Virus record (IMG/VR): IMGVR_UViG_3300010885_004110
Span: 1-64,000 of that record
Direction: 5' to 3' (one strand)
Length of the DNA stretch: 64,000 bases
Origin: a virus
This document shows positions 6,607 through 14,918 of this stretch, piece by piece. A program made the translations under genes and the position numbers. Below the pieces are notes generated by a model. It had not been told where the DNA came from, ran no database searches, and worked only from the letters and a program-made list of their open reading frames with translations. Position 1 is the stretch's first letter; each line of letters opens with the position of its first letter.

Positions 6607-6904
6607 ACCCTTATTTAGACCACCAAAACATCTTGTACAAGAATGGCCGGAAGTTTTTGAGGATCTTTATATGAATACCATGCCAGTTCACTATGTAGAA
6701 ATGATTAGATTAGAATTTGGCAACGGTAGAATTTGGGAAATTAATGTTAAAGAACAATTAGCTCACAGTCATAGTGATATAATTGCCAGTAAATTAATAG
6801 AAACGTTTCAAGAATATAAAGAAGAAATTAAAAAAATAGATTTTAAAATAGATGTCGACAGGCTTAAGGGCGATATCGGCAACGAAACTAAAAATATTTT
6901 ATGA
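6599..6904 (+). CDS. Conserved T4-like phage protein, unknown function
   Basis: A 101-residue protein read from ATG 6599, inside the last codons of the previous gene. The frame is open further upstream, but that part is out of register with the conserved previous gene and was left out. It begins PKPLFRPPKHLVQEWPEVFE, continues with YMNTMPVHYVEMIRLEFGNG and ends in a long helix with KEEIKKIDFKIDVDRLK. This pattern occurs in an unannotated short protein of related phages. It closes the plus-strand block: its TGA (6902-6904) lies directly against the TAA of the converging minus-strand operon (6899-6901), with no terminator hairpin visible between them. Confidence 0.78.
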   Translation: MPKPLFRPPKHLVQEWPEVFEDLYMNTMPVHYVEMIRLEFGNGRIWEINVKEQLAHSHSDIIASKLIETFQEYKEEIKKIDFKIDVDRLKGDIGNETKNIL

Positions 6905-7672
6905 ATTATATATAATCTTAAACTTATCTGAGGTATAAGAAAGTCCAAGAGTTATAATAATTATGGCTTTGACAACGTCTTTAAAATCAAAATTGTTTGA
7001 AAATGTAATATCAACAACTGGTTTTAAAGACGTTTTCCATTTGCGTAACAGTTCTATATCAACATTGCTTCTTATAGAAAACTCAGAATTAAATCTATTT
7101 CTAATCCTATTGTGATATGTCATTACATTATCTACTAACAAATGTTGTTCATAATGTATATGAGGAATAATACTGCCGTGATCCGGAACCAATGCAATAT
7201 AACATCCGGTATTTAAATAGTCGGAAATTTCTATCTTTTTCATAGATGCTAACCAAGGATACTGTATTCCGCCGGTATTAAAATAAACAACTTCTATTGT
7301 ATCATTATGGAATAAACTGTATACCGCTTGCCTAGAACGTCCAGGATGTATTACATTTTTTTTCAATCTAGGATTATAATGTGCTCCCAAAGGATTACGT
7401 ATTCCCTGAGAAAAATATACATCAGTTAACCAGCACATCTTTACAAAACTTTTAAATTCTGATGCATAGGGTGTAGTATGGAATTCTTTATCAAATTCAG
7501 TAGCAAAATATTTTTTAATATCAGCATAGATTTCTCTAGCAGAACTAAACTCTAAATAATTTTTAGAGACTAATCCTTTATATAAAAATTCATTTGATTT
7601 TTTAAATTTATTAAATGTCTCAACTAATTCTGGTTGAGTTCCGGGCAACGAGTCAAGCAAATAATCGGGCAT
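6899..7672 (-). CDS. Unknown protein, last gene of the radical SAM/glycosyltransferase operon
   Basis: A 257-residue protein of unknown function, the last gene of a minus-strand run of overlapping genes. The ATG at 7672 is preferred; a TTG at 7687 would add five residues. It contains a GNPLGAHYNPRLKK-type segment, an HPGRSRQAVYSLF segment, and a C-terminal region with histidines in PDHGSIIPHIHYEQH. The histidine pattern could bind a metal, but I do not recognise a family. It overlaps the SGNH hydrolase by 20 nt, so the two are likely co-translated and may act together. The last 35 residues are hydrophobic and beta-like (KAIIIITLGLSYTS), not a clear membrane span. Base composition is like that of its neighbours. 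Confidence 0.68.
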   Translation of the reverse strand: MPDYLLDSLPGTQPELVETFNKFKKSNEFLYKGLVSKNYLEFSSAREIYADIKKYFATEFDKEFHTTPYASEFKSFVKMCWLTDVYFSQGIRNPLGAHYNPRLKKNVIHPGRSRQAVYSLFHNDTIEVVYFNTGGIQYPWLASMKKIEISDYLNTGCYIALVPDHGSIIPHIHYEQHLLVDNVMTYHNRIRNRFNSEFSIRSNVDIELLRKWKTSLKPVVDITFSNNFDFKDVVKAIIIITLGLSYTSDKFKIIYNS

Positions 7673-8474
7673 ACAATTCTTTTGCAAAATGTTCGTGAAC
7701 TATTTCGTTGTAATGCCCGCCTGGAAGATTTGCAGACCTGGGCACATCAAATGCCATTGATCCCATTTCATGTAGAATCTTTAATGATCTAGATATAGTA
7801 TGATGTCTTGTTTTTTTAGAATCGTGTTTATAATTTTTTATATACCAACCCCATAAGCAACTGTCTAAAAAGTACACAGTTCCCCCCAAGGATTCAATAT
7901 GATGCTTTGCTGCTATTAAGTTAGAATAACTAAACCACAATAAATCATAGTCGTCAAAATCTTTTATAATTCTTTCACAATAATGTTTAATAGATCTAGG
8001 CATAAACTCATATCCCGGCATAAAAGATTGATATTCAAAATCTCCGCCATAATCTATATCATGCTGAGGAGCTCCAAATCGATTCGGAGATGTTAACATC
8101 ATTAGTACAATAATATTATTAGCATCTATGCCTTTGCTTAGTTTAAGATGGAATGTTTCAACTGCTCTATGCGCTATTTCTTGATTGCTAATTCCTCTCC
8201 GACCTACGTTACTTATTGGTATTCCTGACAGTTTACCAAGATATGCAGGCCATGCTTTAGCCTTACTATTTTCCCAGTATTCATTATGTTCGTTTGTAGA
8301 TAATTTTTTTTCTGCTGCTTTTATTTGATCTCTTAATTCCTGTGCATCTTTAGGAACACCTGCTAACGGATAAAGATTAGATGTATATCCCGGTATTAAT
8401 AAATCTGCTGCTAACTCGTCGCCTGCAACATAACTATCACCACTGCATATAATAATTTTATTTGCATTCGTCAT
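7653..8474 (-). CDS. SGNH/GDSL-type hydrolase-like protein
   Basis: A 273-residue protein with the block layout of SGNH hydrolases, which cleave or transfer esters on glycans, lipids or other carriers. Block I is CSGDSYVAGDE at residues 10-20, with S14 as the likely nucleophile. The glycine block is NVGRRGISN at 89-97, with N97 as oxyanion residue. A C-terminal LPGGHYNEIVHEHF segment supplies H254, the likely catalytic base, although the usual DxxH aspartate is not obvious. No signal peptide is seen, so it would act in the cytoplasm. It overlaps genes on both sides in the cassette with radical SAM proteins and glycosyltransferases. Glycan deacylation or acylation is the most economical guess; the substrate is unknown. 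Confidence 0.72.
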   Translation of the reverse strand: MTNANKIIICSGDSYVAGDELAADLLIPGYTSNLYPLAGVPKDAQELRDQIKAAEKKLSTNEHNEYWENSKAKAWPAYLGKLSGIPISNVGRRGISNQEIAHRAVETFHLKLSKGIDANNIIVLMMLTSPNRFGAPQHDIDYGGDFEYQSFMPGYEFMPRSIKHYCERIIKDFDDYDLLWFSYSNLIAAKHHIESLGGTVYFLDSCLWGWYIKNYKHDSKKTRHHTISRSLKILHEMGSMAFDVPRSANLPGGHYNEIVHEHFAKELYARLFA

Positions 8475-9813
8475 ATATTTGTTTACATAGGTTATAAAAG
8501 TCTGTGTATTCTGGAAATGTATTTAATAAATCAGTACCTAGACGTTTATCGTTTTCAGTAAAAAAGCTATAAAAATCTCTGCGTCCTGCACGTATTTTTT
8601 CTTCTGAGATAGTCTTAGCCTTCATGTAATCTGTTACACGAAGAAATTTTTCATATTCTACTCCGGTAAACCATTCTTTATTATCTTGAATAAATTTTAA
8701 TGTATTGTCCATATAGACTACAAAATCATCTGTAAGAATATTAATCATCCAATGAGGAGGTTCCTTTAAGTAAGGAGTATCAAAAGATACTGCATTCATA
8801 CCAAATTCTTTACGCCATTCAATTACCTTATGTAATAGACTTTGAAAATTTGTCACACATAACACATTAAACGTACACATTAAATTAACTGTGGCTCCAG
8901 TAGCAATCACTGCTTTCATATTTCGTTCCCAATGATCACATTTTAACCCGGTACGCATATATTCTGCTTGTTCGCCCCAACTGTCTATGCTAGTAAAAAA
9001 ACTAAATTTACGGATTTTCTTTTGATCTAACAAACTCTGTACACGTTCTAGAAGTCTATCAACTCGATCAAAAGTAACTCCTAAATTACTGTTTAACGTA
9101 ATTTCTAAATGAGGACTAGGTTCAGACTCTAGTAAATCAAAAAACTGCATAGCACCCGGATTCATCAGTGGCTCGCCACCGGTTATACGTAGAGTATCTA
9201 AATCATTTTTTAAACTTGGCCACCAGCGCCAAAATGCTTCAATGTAGGGATTTTCGTCTTTAGGACCATAGTAAGTTCCGTTACTCATAAATTCAATGCC
9301 ATATTGATTATAAGTTAAGTCATAATTTCCATGTTTCTTAATTTCTTCTGTCCACATAGTACTTGCTTGAGGGCAACAGTAGCCGCAACGATAATTGCAA
9401 GCATTACCGAAACTGACTTCTAAATATTTTGGATTAATTGGAGCATCCCACGGAAGTTCTGCTAACTTTTCAATCAACGGTGTGGAAAAATTACTAGCAC
9501 TGTGAATCATTCTATCACTTATATGATCACCTTCTAAGTCTTCAATGTTCCAACAATAAGAGCATTCGCTGGGACGCTCACCTTCTAGCATTTTTTTACG
9601 TTGTTCTTTTTTCCATTTGGTGTTATGTAATGCACTTGGATCAATGGCAATTTCATCAAGCCCAATGTGATGGGGGCGAGGATGATAACAACTGTGATTG
9701 TCGCCTGTGTGTAGATACAAAGTTTGATGCAACCATTTCATTGTACAGTAACTAGGACTTACTGCATTTAATCTATCTCTAACACTTTTTACAAATTGTA
9801 CTCTATGATCCAT
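8458..9813 (-). CDS. Radical SAM protein with N-terminal twitch domain (paralogue 1)
   Basis: A 451-residue radical SAM enzyme. The canonical CxxxCxxC cluster motif is at residues 139-146 (CNYRCGYC) and the SAM-contact GGEP at 212-215. Unusually, what looks like the auxiliary-cluster domain comes first: C23, C42 in HSCYHPR, then C84 and C87 in ECSYCW, with SPASM/twitch-like spacing and a W-K-K-x-Q-R helix between. Such N-terminal-twitch radical SAM proteins are a recognised family with phage members. In related SPASM/twitch enzymes the extra cluster helps to modify peptides or sugars; the substrate here is unknown. It overlaps its paralogue (9803-11221) by 11 nt and the SGNH gene by 17 nt, so both radical SAM proteins should be made together. 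Confidence 0.85.
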   Translation of the reverse strand: MDHRVQFVKSVRDRLNAVSPSYCTMKWLHQTLYLHTGDNHSCYHPRPHHIGLDEIAIDPSALHNTKWKKEQRKKMLEGERPSECSYCWNIEDLEGDHISDRMIHSASNFSTPLIEKLAELPWDAPINPKYLEVSFGNACNYRCGYCCPQASTMWTEEIKKHGNYDLTYNQYGIEFMSNGTYYGPKDENPYIEAFWRWWPSLKNDLDTLRITGGEPLMNPGAMQFFDLLESEPSPHLEITLNSNLGVTFDRVDRLLERVQSLLDQKKIRKFSFFTSIDSWGEQAEYMRTGLKCDHWERNMKAVIATGATVNLMCTFNVLCVTNFQSLLHKVIEWRKEFGMNAVSFDTPYLKEPPHWMINILTDDFVVYMDNTLKFIQDNKEWFTGVEYEKFLRVTDYMKAKTISEEKIRAGRRDFYSFFTENDKRLGTDLLNTFPEYTDFYNLCKQIYDECK

Positions 9814-11221
9814 GTTTGCTCTTGTTATATAAATTTTTGAATTCTGGAAATGTATTTACAAATGATGTGCCTTTGCGGCGATCATGTTCATCCCAATACA
9901 TGTGAAAATCTTTTAATGCAGATACCTTATCAAAAGGTGTTGTTTTAATCCAGTCTAACAATCGTTGTACTTTACTGATTTCAAAATCTTTAAACCCTTT
10001 AAATCGAGTTTCCGGAGTTTCGTGGTTATCTTTCATAAACTCAATGGCAGATTCTAACAATGTTGCCATCTCGGGAGCTATTCTAGGATCCATCCAATTA
10101 GGACTAGTAAGTTGCGGAATGTCAACCCATATTAACTGTCGATCTGTATTATACGTTTGTCTTAATAATAAAATATTTTTTAAATATTCTAAAAATCTAG
10201 GGTAACTTAACACATTAAAAGTCACAATAAAAGTTAAACTGTGTTTGCTACTATTTTGTAGATAGTTGGTAATATTTTTATAAAGTGTGTTAAAATTTAA
10301 TCCGTCTCTAATGTATTCTGCTTGATTGCCCCAACTGTCTAAACTGCAAAACAACATGAAATGTTCTATGGCATTGGTATCTGTTACTTCTTTAAGGCTT
10401 GATAAAAATTTATTCCACTGATCGCCGGGTGGACAACAATTACTAGTGATGCTAAGATGAAGATCTTTTTTAGGACGAGATTTAATATATTCAAATACTT
10501 TAAATGTATTTTTATCCATTAAAGGTTCGCCACCTGTCATTCGAAATGTTTGAAGGTTAAAATAAATTTGAGGCAACCATTTCCAAAATGCTATTAGATA
10601 AGGATTAGACAAACTGTTGTCGGGTACTGTATCACGCTGCTGCATCCATGTAATATCATTATGCTTTTTAGTAGACAATTGATACGGACCGTTACGTTCT
10701 ATATCTTGCATCCATGCTGTGGATAAATGTGGACTACAATATGTGCATCGTAAATTGCAGGCTTGATTAAAATTTACTTCTAAGTACCTAGGGGCAGGGT
10801 TACCGTCTGCACCTAAGGCAACAGCTTCATTAATGATTCCCGGTCGATATACATCTTTACTTCTATATGCACGGTCGCTTATGTTATCTCCGCTGTCTTC
10901 TATTTCCCAACAAAAACTACACTCTTCTGGTCTTTTACCATCCAGCATTAATTGACGCTGTTCTTTTTTATATTTGGTATTATGTAACGCACTAACATCA
11001 ATGGCAATTTCTTCTAAAGGTATTTTATGACTGCGTGGATGATAGCAACTATGCGTTTGTCCCGTGGGGATATGAATACTAACATTATACCATTTTGCTA
11101 GACAAAAACTAGGACTTACTGCATTAAGACCGTGTAGGATTTTTTCAGTATCGTGAAGATATACAGATTGAATTTTTCCATCAACAACCTTAATTTTATC
11201 CCCATTAATATTATTCAACAT
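9803..11221 (-). CDS. Radical SAM protein with N-terminal twitch domain (paralogue 2)
   Basis: A 472-residue paralogue of the adjacent radical SAM protein, with the same domain order. The N-terminal twitch-like cysteines are C40, C59 (HSCYHPRSH), C101 and C104 (ECSFCW); the radical SAM motif is CNLRCTYC at residues 155-162, and a TGGEPLM segment follows. The shared NAVSPS, LHNT and KKEQR segments show that the two genes are an old tandem duplication, since they differ at many positions. Both keep every predicted cluster ligand, so both should be active. Keeping two divergent copies suggests two different substrates or a two-step reaction. It lies between the other radical SAM gene and a glycosyltransferase gene, overlapping each by 11 nt. 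Confidence 0.85.
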   Translation of the reverse strand: MLNNINGDKIKVVDGKIQSVYLHDTEKILHGLNAVSPSFCLAKWYNVSIHIPTGQTHSCYHPRSHKIPLEEIAIDVSALHNTKYKKEQRQLMLDGKRPEECSFCWEIEDSGDNISDRAYRSKDVYRPGIINEAVALGADGNPAPRYLEVNFNQACNLRCTYCSPHLSTAWMQDIERNGPYQLSTKKHNDITWMQQRDTVPDNSLSNPYLIAFWKWLPQIYFNLQTFRMTGGEPLMDKNTFKVFEYIKSRPKKDLHLSITSNCCPPGDQWNKFLSSLKEVTDTNAIEHFMLFCSLDSWGNQAEYIRDGLNFNTLYKNITNYLQNSSKHSLTFIVTFNVLSYPRFLEYLKNILLLRQTYNTDRQLIWVDIPQLTSPNWMDPRIAPEMATLLESAIEFMKDNHETPETRFKGFKDFEISKVQRLLDWIKTTPFDKVSALKDFHMYWDEHDRRKGTSFVNTFPEFKNLYNKSKHGS

Positions 11222-12629
11222 CGGTTTCTTTTTTATATCGATCTTTAGTTTTTAAATGCAATTCTAACGACGGTAACCATTCTGTATACTCGGAGAACAA
11301 CCAATCAAAATCGTTAATTTTTGAAAGTTCTTCTAAGTCACCAACATTTGCTGTTCCAAATCTGTAACCTGCAAGGGCGCCGCCGATAGAATATAATCCA
11401 AACGGCTCATTTTTTCCAACTGCACACCAAATTCTTAATCTAACTGTTGTTTCTTTATCATAGTTTCGATCAATTGATTTACTAGATAACTTTGCACATT
11501 CTCTAAATGCACTTCTCCAGGTGCTAAATTCATCAATATTGAACGCTGTTATATTACTAACTTCTTTCATTACTTGAAATTTGTCGCTAATAGACGTTGT
11601 CATATCTGGTTTTGTTATATCCATTGACATAGTTAAATGCTTAGGAAACAATTTTACACCGCCGTATCCGTATCTTAATTTGTTTACGGGATTTTTACTG
11701 CGCCAGACATGAACAGTTTCTATTAAATTAATTCTACGCTGACGATCATAATAGGGAATTTGTTCAAATTCAAAATTAAATTCTGGAAGTATTTCAGCAT
11801 CGGCATCTATTACCCAAAACATTTCAGTACTAGATAATTCTGCTGCTTTAATATGGGCTTGATGTATACCTTTAACTCCATGCACACGTTTAGCTAATGG
11901 AAATCTATCAAGAAGCTTTTGATAATTTATATCAGCATTAGTTTCGTCGTACGACATAAAAAACATATCGTAGGGCCTAGGCATCGACGCAACTACATCA
12001 ATTTCTTTCTTGTTAATATAAAATCTGTTTTCAAACTCACGTTGGGTAACTATGGTGCTTTTTGGGAAAATACAAATTCCATCAAAATATTTGCCATTTT
12101 TAAATACATGCGGAATATGTTGATCGTATTTAGGAACTTTAAAATCAAATGCAAATTCCGGATTAACTAATACTTCATCCCATATTACCCAAAACATATC
12201 AGTGGTAGCAGTTTCAATAGCATTTAGATATTCTTCATATGTGTCTATGTAAAACTTGTCGTAAGGTTTAGGTGTCGATGCAACCACATCAATTTCCTTT
12301 TTGTTAACATAAAATCTGTTGCTAAATTCTCTCTCAGATACTGTTGAATTTTTAGAAAATAGTGATATTCCGTCATAGTATTCACCATTTTTAAATACAT
12401 GAGTATAGGATTCATCCCATTTAGCAACTCGATAATCAAATATAAAATTGTCAGATACTACTAAGTCATCCCAGACAATCCAAAAAAACTTAGTAAAAGA
12501 TTTTAACTTAACATCATTAAAAGATTTTACATTTTCTAATTTTCTTGCCGCAGGAAATCTTTTAGAAAACAAGTTCCAGGCATCAGTATTAACTGATGTA
12601 TTACTAATGTAAAAAATATCATATATCAT
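11211..12629 (-). CDS. Glycosyltransferase-like protein with two degenerate N-terminal repeats
   Basis: A 472-residue protein in three parts. Residues about 222-420 form a GT-A-like glycosyltransferase closely related to the next gene: MSYDETNADINYQKLL, KRVHGVKG, then the DxD metal/nucleotide-sugar motif D275-A-D277 in VIDADAEI, and a YGYGGVKLF loop. Residues about 46-124 and 143-221 are two copies of an 80-residue repeat that mimic the strand around the DxD (FFWIVWDDLV and MFWVIWDEVL) but lack DxD itself and share HVFKNG-x-Y-x-DGI and NKKEIDVVAS segments. These look like decayed partial copies of the catalytic module, perhaps now used to bind an acceptor. It belongs to the overlapping minus-strand operon. 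Confidence 0.78.
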   Translation of the reverse strand: MIYDIFYISNTSVNTDAWNLFSKRFPAARKLENVKSFNDVKLKSFTKFFWIVWDDLVVSDNFIFDYRVAKWDESYTHVFKNGEYYDGISLFSKNSTVSEREFSNRFYVNKKEIDVVASTPKPYDKFYIDTYEEYLNAIETATTDMFWVIWDEVLVNPEFAFDFKVPKYDQHIPHVFKNGKYFDGICIFPKSTIVTQREFENRFYINKKEIDVVASMPRPYDMFFMSYDETNADINYQKLLDRFPLAKRVHGVKGIHQAHIKAAELSSTEMFWVIDADAEILPEFNFEFEQIPYYDRQRRINLIETVHVWRSKNPVNKLRYGYGGVKLFPKHLTMSMDITKPDMTTSISDKFQVMKEVSNITAFNIDEFSTWRSAFRECAKLSSKSIDRNYDKETTVRLRIWCAVGKNEPFGLYSIGGALAGYRFGTANVGDLEELSKINDFDWLFSEYTEWLPSLELHLKTKDRYKKETDVE

Positions 12630-13504
12630 TTTAAATAAGTATTTGTAAGTTTAATAGTTTCGTGATATAAATCTAATGTATATCGACTTTGATTAGAATC
12701 AAGATATGGCCAATCTAGACCTAACTCTATTTTTAATTTGTCACCTAACTCTTTAATGTCATCAACAATAGTATTAGAATTAACATGTTCATTATAGATA
12801 TTGTTTAGTATTTCAAAATCTCGAACATCAACATAGTTCCATGATGTACAATTAGCTAACCAGGTACCCAACCTTGCACCGTGAACAGCATACATGCCGT
12901 GTTCTTCATGAGCGCCGACTGTGCTCCACATGCGCAATCGATGAAGATTATGCCACCAAATACGTTCTTTAATTTCCTGTGGAGGTATTTTAATGCCATC
13001 ATCTAAGGTCATTTTTACGCCTTCACGGAATCCTGCTCTCCACGCTTGATACGGACTTCCTGTAATTATTGTTTCGCTATAGCACTCTTTGAATTGTTGA
13101 TAACCGTCTTCCCAACAAAAGTCCACTTGAGCACGATCATTATCGCTAGCTTCATGACTTTTCATATTAAGAATAAAATCTTTTTTCCAAATTTTTAATC
13201 CGCCGTTTCCATACATTAGTCCGTTGAGCTTGTTTTTGCCTAACCAACTGTATACCTGTATTTTAGGATTGTTTGTGTCAATTTCTAAATTAAAAAATTT
13301 AGGATCGACTATGTTATCAGCATCAACGGTGATGAGCCATTCGGTATCGCTTAACTCAGCAGCAGCCTTGTGTGCAGCATCGCTACCTTTAACTCCGTGT
13401 ACACGTTTTGCCCAGGGCACTTTATTACATAAATCAGCATAGTGCAAATCTGCATTAGGTTCGTCGTAACTTAAGAATACAACATCAAATTCAACTGTTT
13501 TCAT
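12626..13504 (-). CDS. Glycosyltransferase-like protein (GT-A, DxD)
   Basis: A 292-residue GT-A type glycosyltransferase. The N-terminal strand-helix unit (VVFLSYDEPNADLHYADL) and KRVHGVKG segment are followed by the DxD motif D61-A-D63 in ITVDADNIVDPKF. A YGNGGLKIWKK loop and an AWRAGFREGVKM helix match the catalytic module of the neighbouring 472-residue protein, so these two genes are paralogues. It has no membrane segment and should be cytoplasmic. Sugar donor and acceptor cannot be inferred. It overlaps both neighbours by 4 nt (ATGA type), so its translation is coupled to theirs. Confidence 0.82.
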   Translation of the reverse strand: MKTVEFDVVFLSYDEPNADLHYADLCNKVPWAKRVHGVKGSDAAHKAAAELSDTEWLITVDADNIVDPKFFNLEIDTNNPKIQVYSWLGKNKLNGLMYGNGGLKIWKKDFILNMKSHEASDNDRAQVDFCWEDGYQQFKECYSETIITGSPYQAWRAGFREGVKMTLDDGIKIPPQEIKERIWWHNLHRLRMWSTVGAHEEHGMYAVHGARLGTWLANCTSWNYVDVRDFEILNNIYNEHVNSNTIVDDIKELGDKLKIELGLDWPYLDSNQSRYTLDLYHETIKLTNTYLK

Positions 13505-14091
13505 AATGTATCAATGACATATTGATCAAACAATCTTCTAGTATAAACACTAAACTGATTAGATGAATCTACAGAAAAGATCTTATCACTCGATGCAATG
13601 TCCCCTACTTTAAATGTTATTAATTGTAATAGAATATTAGGATCGTTATAATCAGTGATTAAGAAATTCATTTCCGTATCACCTTCCCAAATATTTTTTT
13701 TATATTTGTTATCCATAGAAAATATTAATTTAGAAGTTGTTACATCGTGCTGTATTAATATGTCGGGGGAGCTAATTTTAGACCACTTCCTATCAATGAC
13801 TCGATGTAAGACATCGTCAATTTTAGTTAATGTATGCGTAGCAAAATTGTTAAGCCTAATTAAAGTTTTTGTTATTACATCAACTCGATAAGAAAATAAA
13901 TTTTCTCTACCATCAAGTATTGCCAATGCAACATCATCATCAATTTTAATTGTTGTTGCATGATGTTGAACACTGGTAGAAGGACCTACACTAGTAACTT
14001 CACCCTCAGCATTGTATACTACATGATATTCTATTACATTAGTTTGTTGAAGTTCGATCCACTCATCAAAATCCATTAATTCTTGTTCCAT
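13501..14091 (-). CDS. Unknown protein within the glycosyltransferase operon
   Basis: A 196-residue protein with no recognised family. It starts at an ATG behind GGAG and overlaps both flanking glycosyltransferase genes. The sequence is acidic and beta-rich (VIEYHVVYNAEGEVTSV, TTIKIDDDVALAILDG, ETDTEMNFL-like strands) without cysteines, membrane segments or catalytic patterns. The position between two glycosyltransferases suggests an accessory or acceptor role, for example a small protein modified by the cassette, but that is speculation. Its codon and base use look like its neighbours', so recent import of this gene alone is unlikely. Confidence 0.65.
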   Translation of the reverse strand: MEQELMDFDEWIELQQTNVIEYHVVYNAEGEVTSVGPSTSVQHHATTIKIDDDVALAILDGRENLFSYRVDVITKTLIRLNNFATHTLTKIDDVLHRVIDRKWSKISSPDILIQHDVTTSKLIFSMDNKYKKNIWEGDTEMNFLITDYNDPNILLQLITFKVGDIASSDKIFSVDSSNQFSVYTRRLFDQYVIDTL

Positions 14092-14918
14092 GCAATCTCC
14101 TCTAATAGACTTATCACTTCGTCAGTTATTAAATCTTTTTCTACATAATGCACAATATCTGTTTGTTGATAATTACCAATTTTTAAATTACCATCTTTGT
14201 TGAGATAAAATCCCGCATGTTCTGTTACCTTTTCAGCGGACCATGGCCAATTTTGTACCATTGGTTTCATGTGTACAACTTTTGGAAAGTCTAAATTGTG
14301 TGAAATTTCGTCGGTAATATCTAAAATTTTTGCTGCAAGTCCAAATGCTTCATCTGTACCTAACACTTTAGGTTTATGATCTACCATATACAGATTTTTA
14401 AACTCGGTGGGATTTTTTAAAATATATCTGCCGAGCGTAAAAAATTCAGTTGCAATCTCTGTATTCTTTTTAAAAAAAGTAAACATTGAATATAAATTAG
14501 GAATATTATTTTTTGTAAATGCTTTTCTGTAAAAATCACTAGAAATTTCTTCACCTCGGTATGTAAACGATTTGTTAGAAATATATAAATCTTTATTTTC
14601 AACAAAATAATCAATCCAGTGACTGTAATCTCTAAGAAAAATCATGTCTGCATCTATGCAAACAGTATTAGTAAACGGGGATAATTTATCCATCCAACTT
14701 CTACCGTCCCAATGCTTTTCTTTATTCCATTCGATCACATAGTCAAATACCCAGGGACTTTTTAAATTTTTAACAACGGTTGGATTATCGATCACCAATG
14801 CTACTTGATCGTATCCGGGTTTCTGTGTATTCTTAATACTCAATGCTGCTGCATATGCACATTTAAGATAATCAATGTCTGCATGAGTAGATACAATAAT
14901 TAAATATCCAAAATTCAT
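14076..14918 (-). CDS. Glycosyltransferase-like protein (GT-A, DxD; GT8-like)
   Basis: A 280-residue protein with a GT8-like layout. Residues 1-30 form the nucleotide-binding start (YLIIVSTHADIDYLKCAYAA, then ALSIKNTQKPGY). The DxD motif is D89-A-D91 in TVCIDADMIFLRD. A later TDEAFGLAAKI segment and an HMKP-type histidine region match the C-terminal metal-binding side of GT8-like enzymes. It starts behind a good GGAG. The family moves a sugar from UDP- or GDP-sugar to proteins, lipids or glycans, keeping anomeric configuration in most GT8 enzymes; acceptor unknown. It overlaps neighbours by 16 nt and 4 nt. Confidence 0.8.
   Translation of the reverse strand: MNFGYLIIVSTHADIDYLKCAYAAALSIKNTQKPGYDQVALVIDNPTVVKNLKSPWVFDYVIEWNKEKHWDGRSWMDKLSPFTNTVCIDADMIFLRDYSHWIDYFVENKDLYISNKSFTYRGEEISSDFYRKAFTKNNIPNLYSMFTFFKKNTEIATEFFTLGRYILKNPTEFKNLYMVDHKPKVLGTDEAFGLAAKILDITDEISHNLDFPKVVHMKPMVQNWPWSAEKVTEHAGFYLNKDGNLKIGNYQQTDIVHYVEKDLITDEVISLLEEIAWNKN

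Noticed and set aside
8458-11221. Recent duplication of the radical SAM genes
   Set aside because: The two copies share only scattered blocks and differ in length and in most positions, so the duplication is old.
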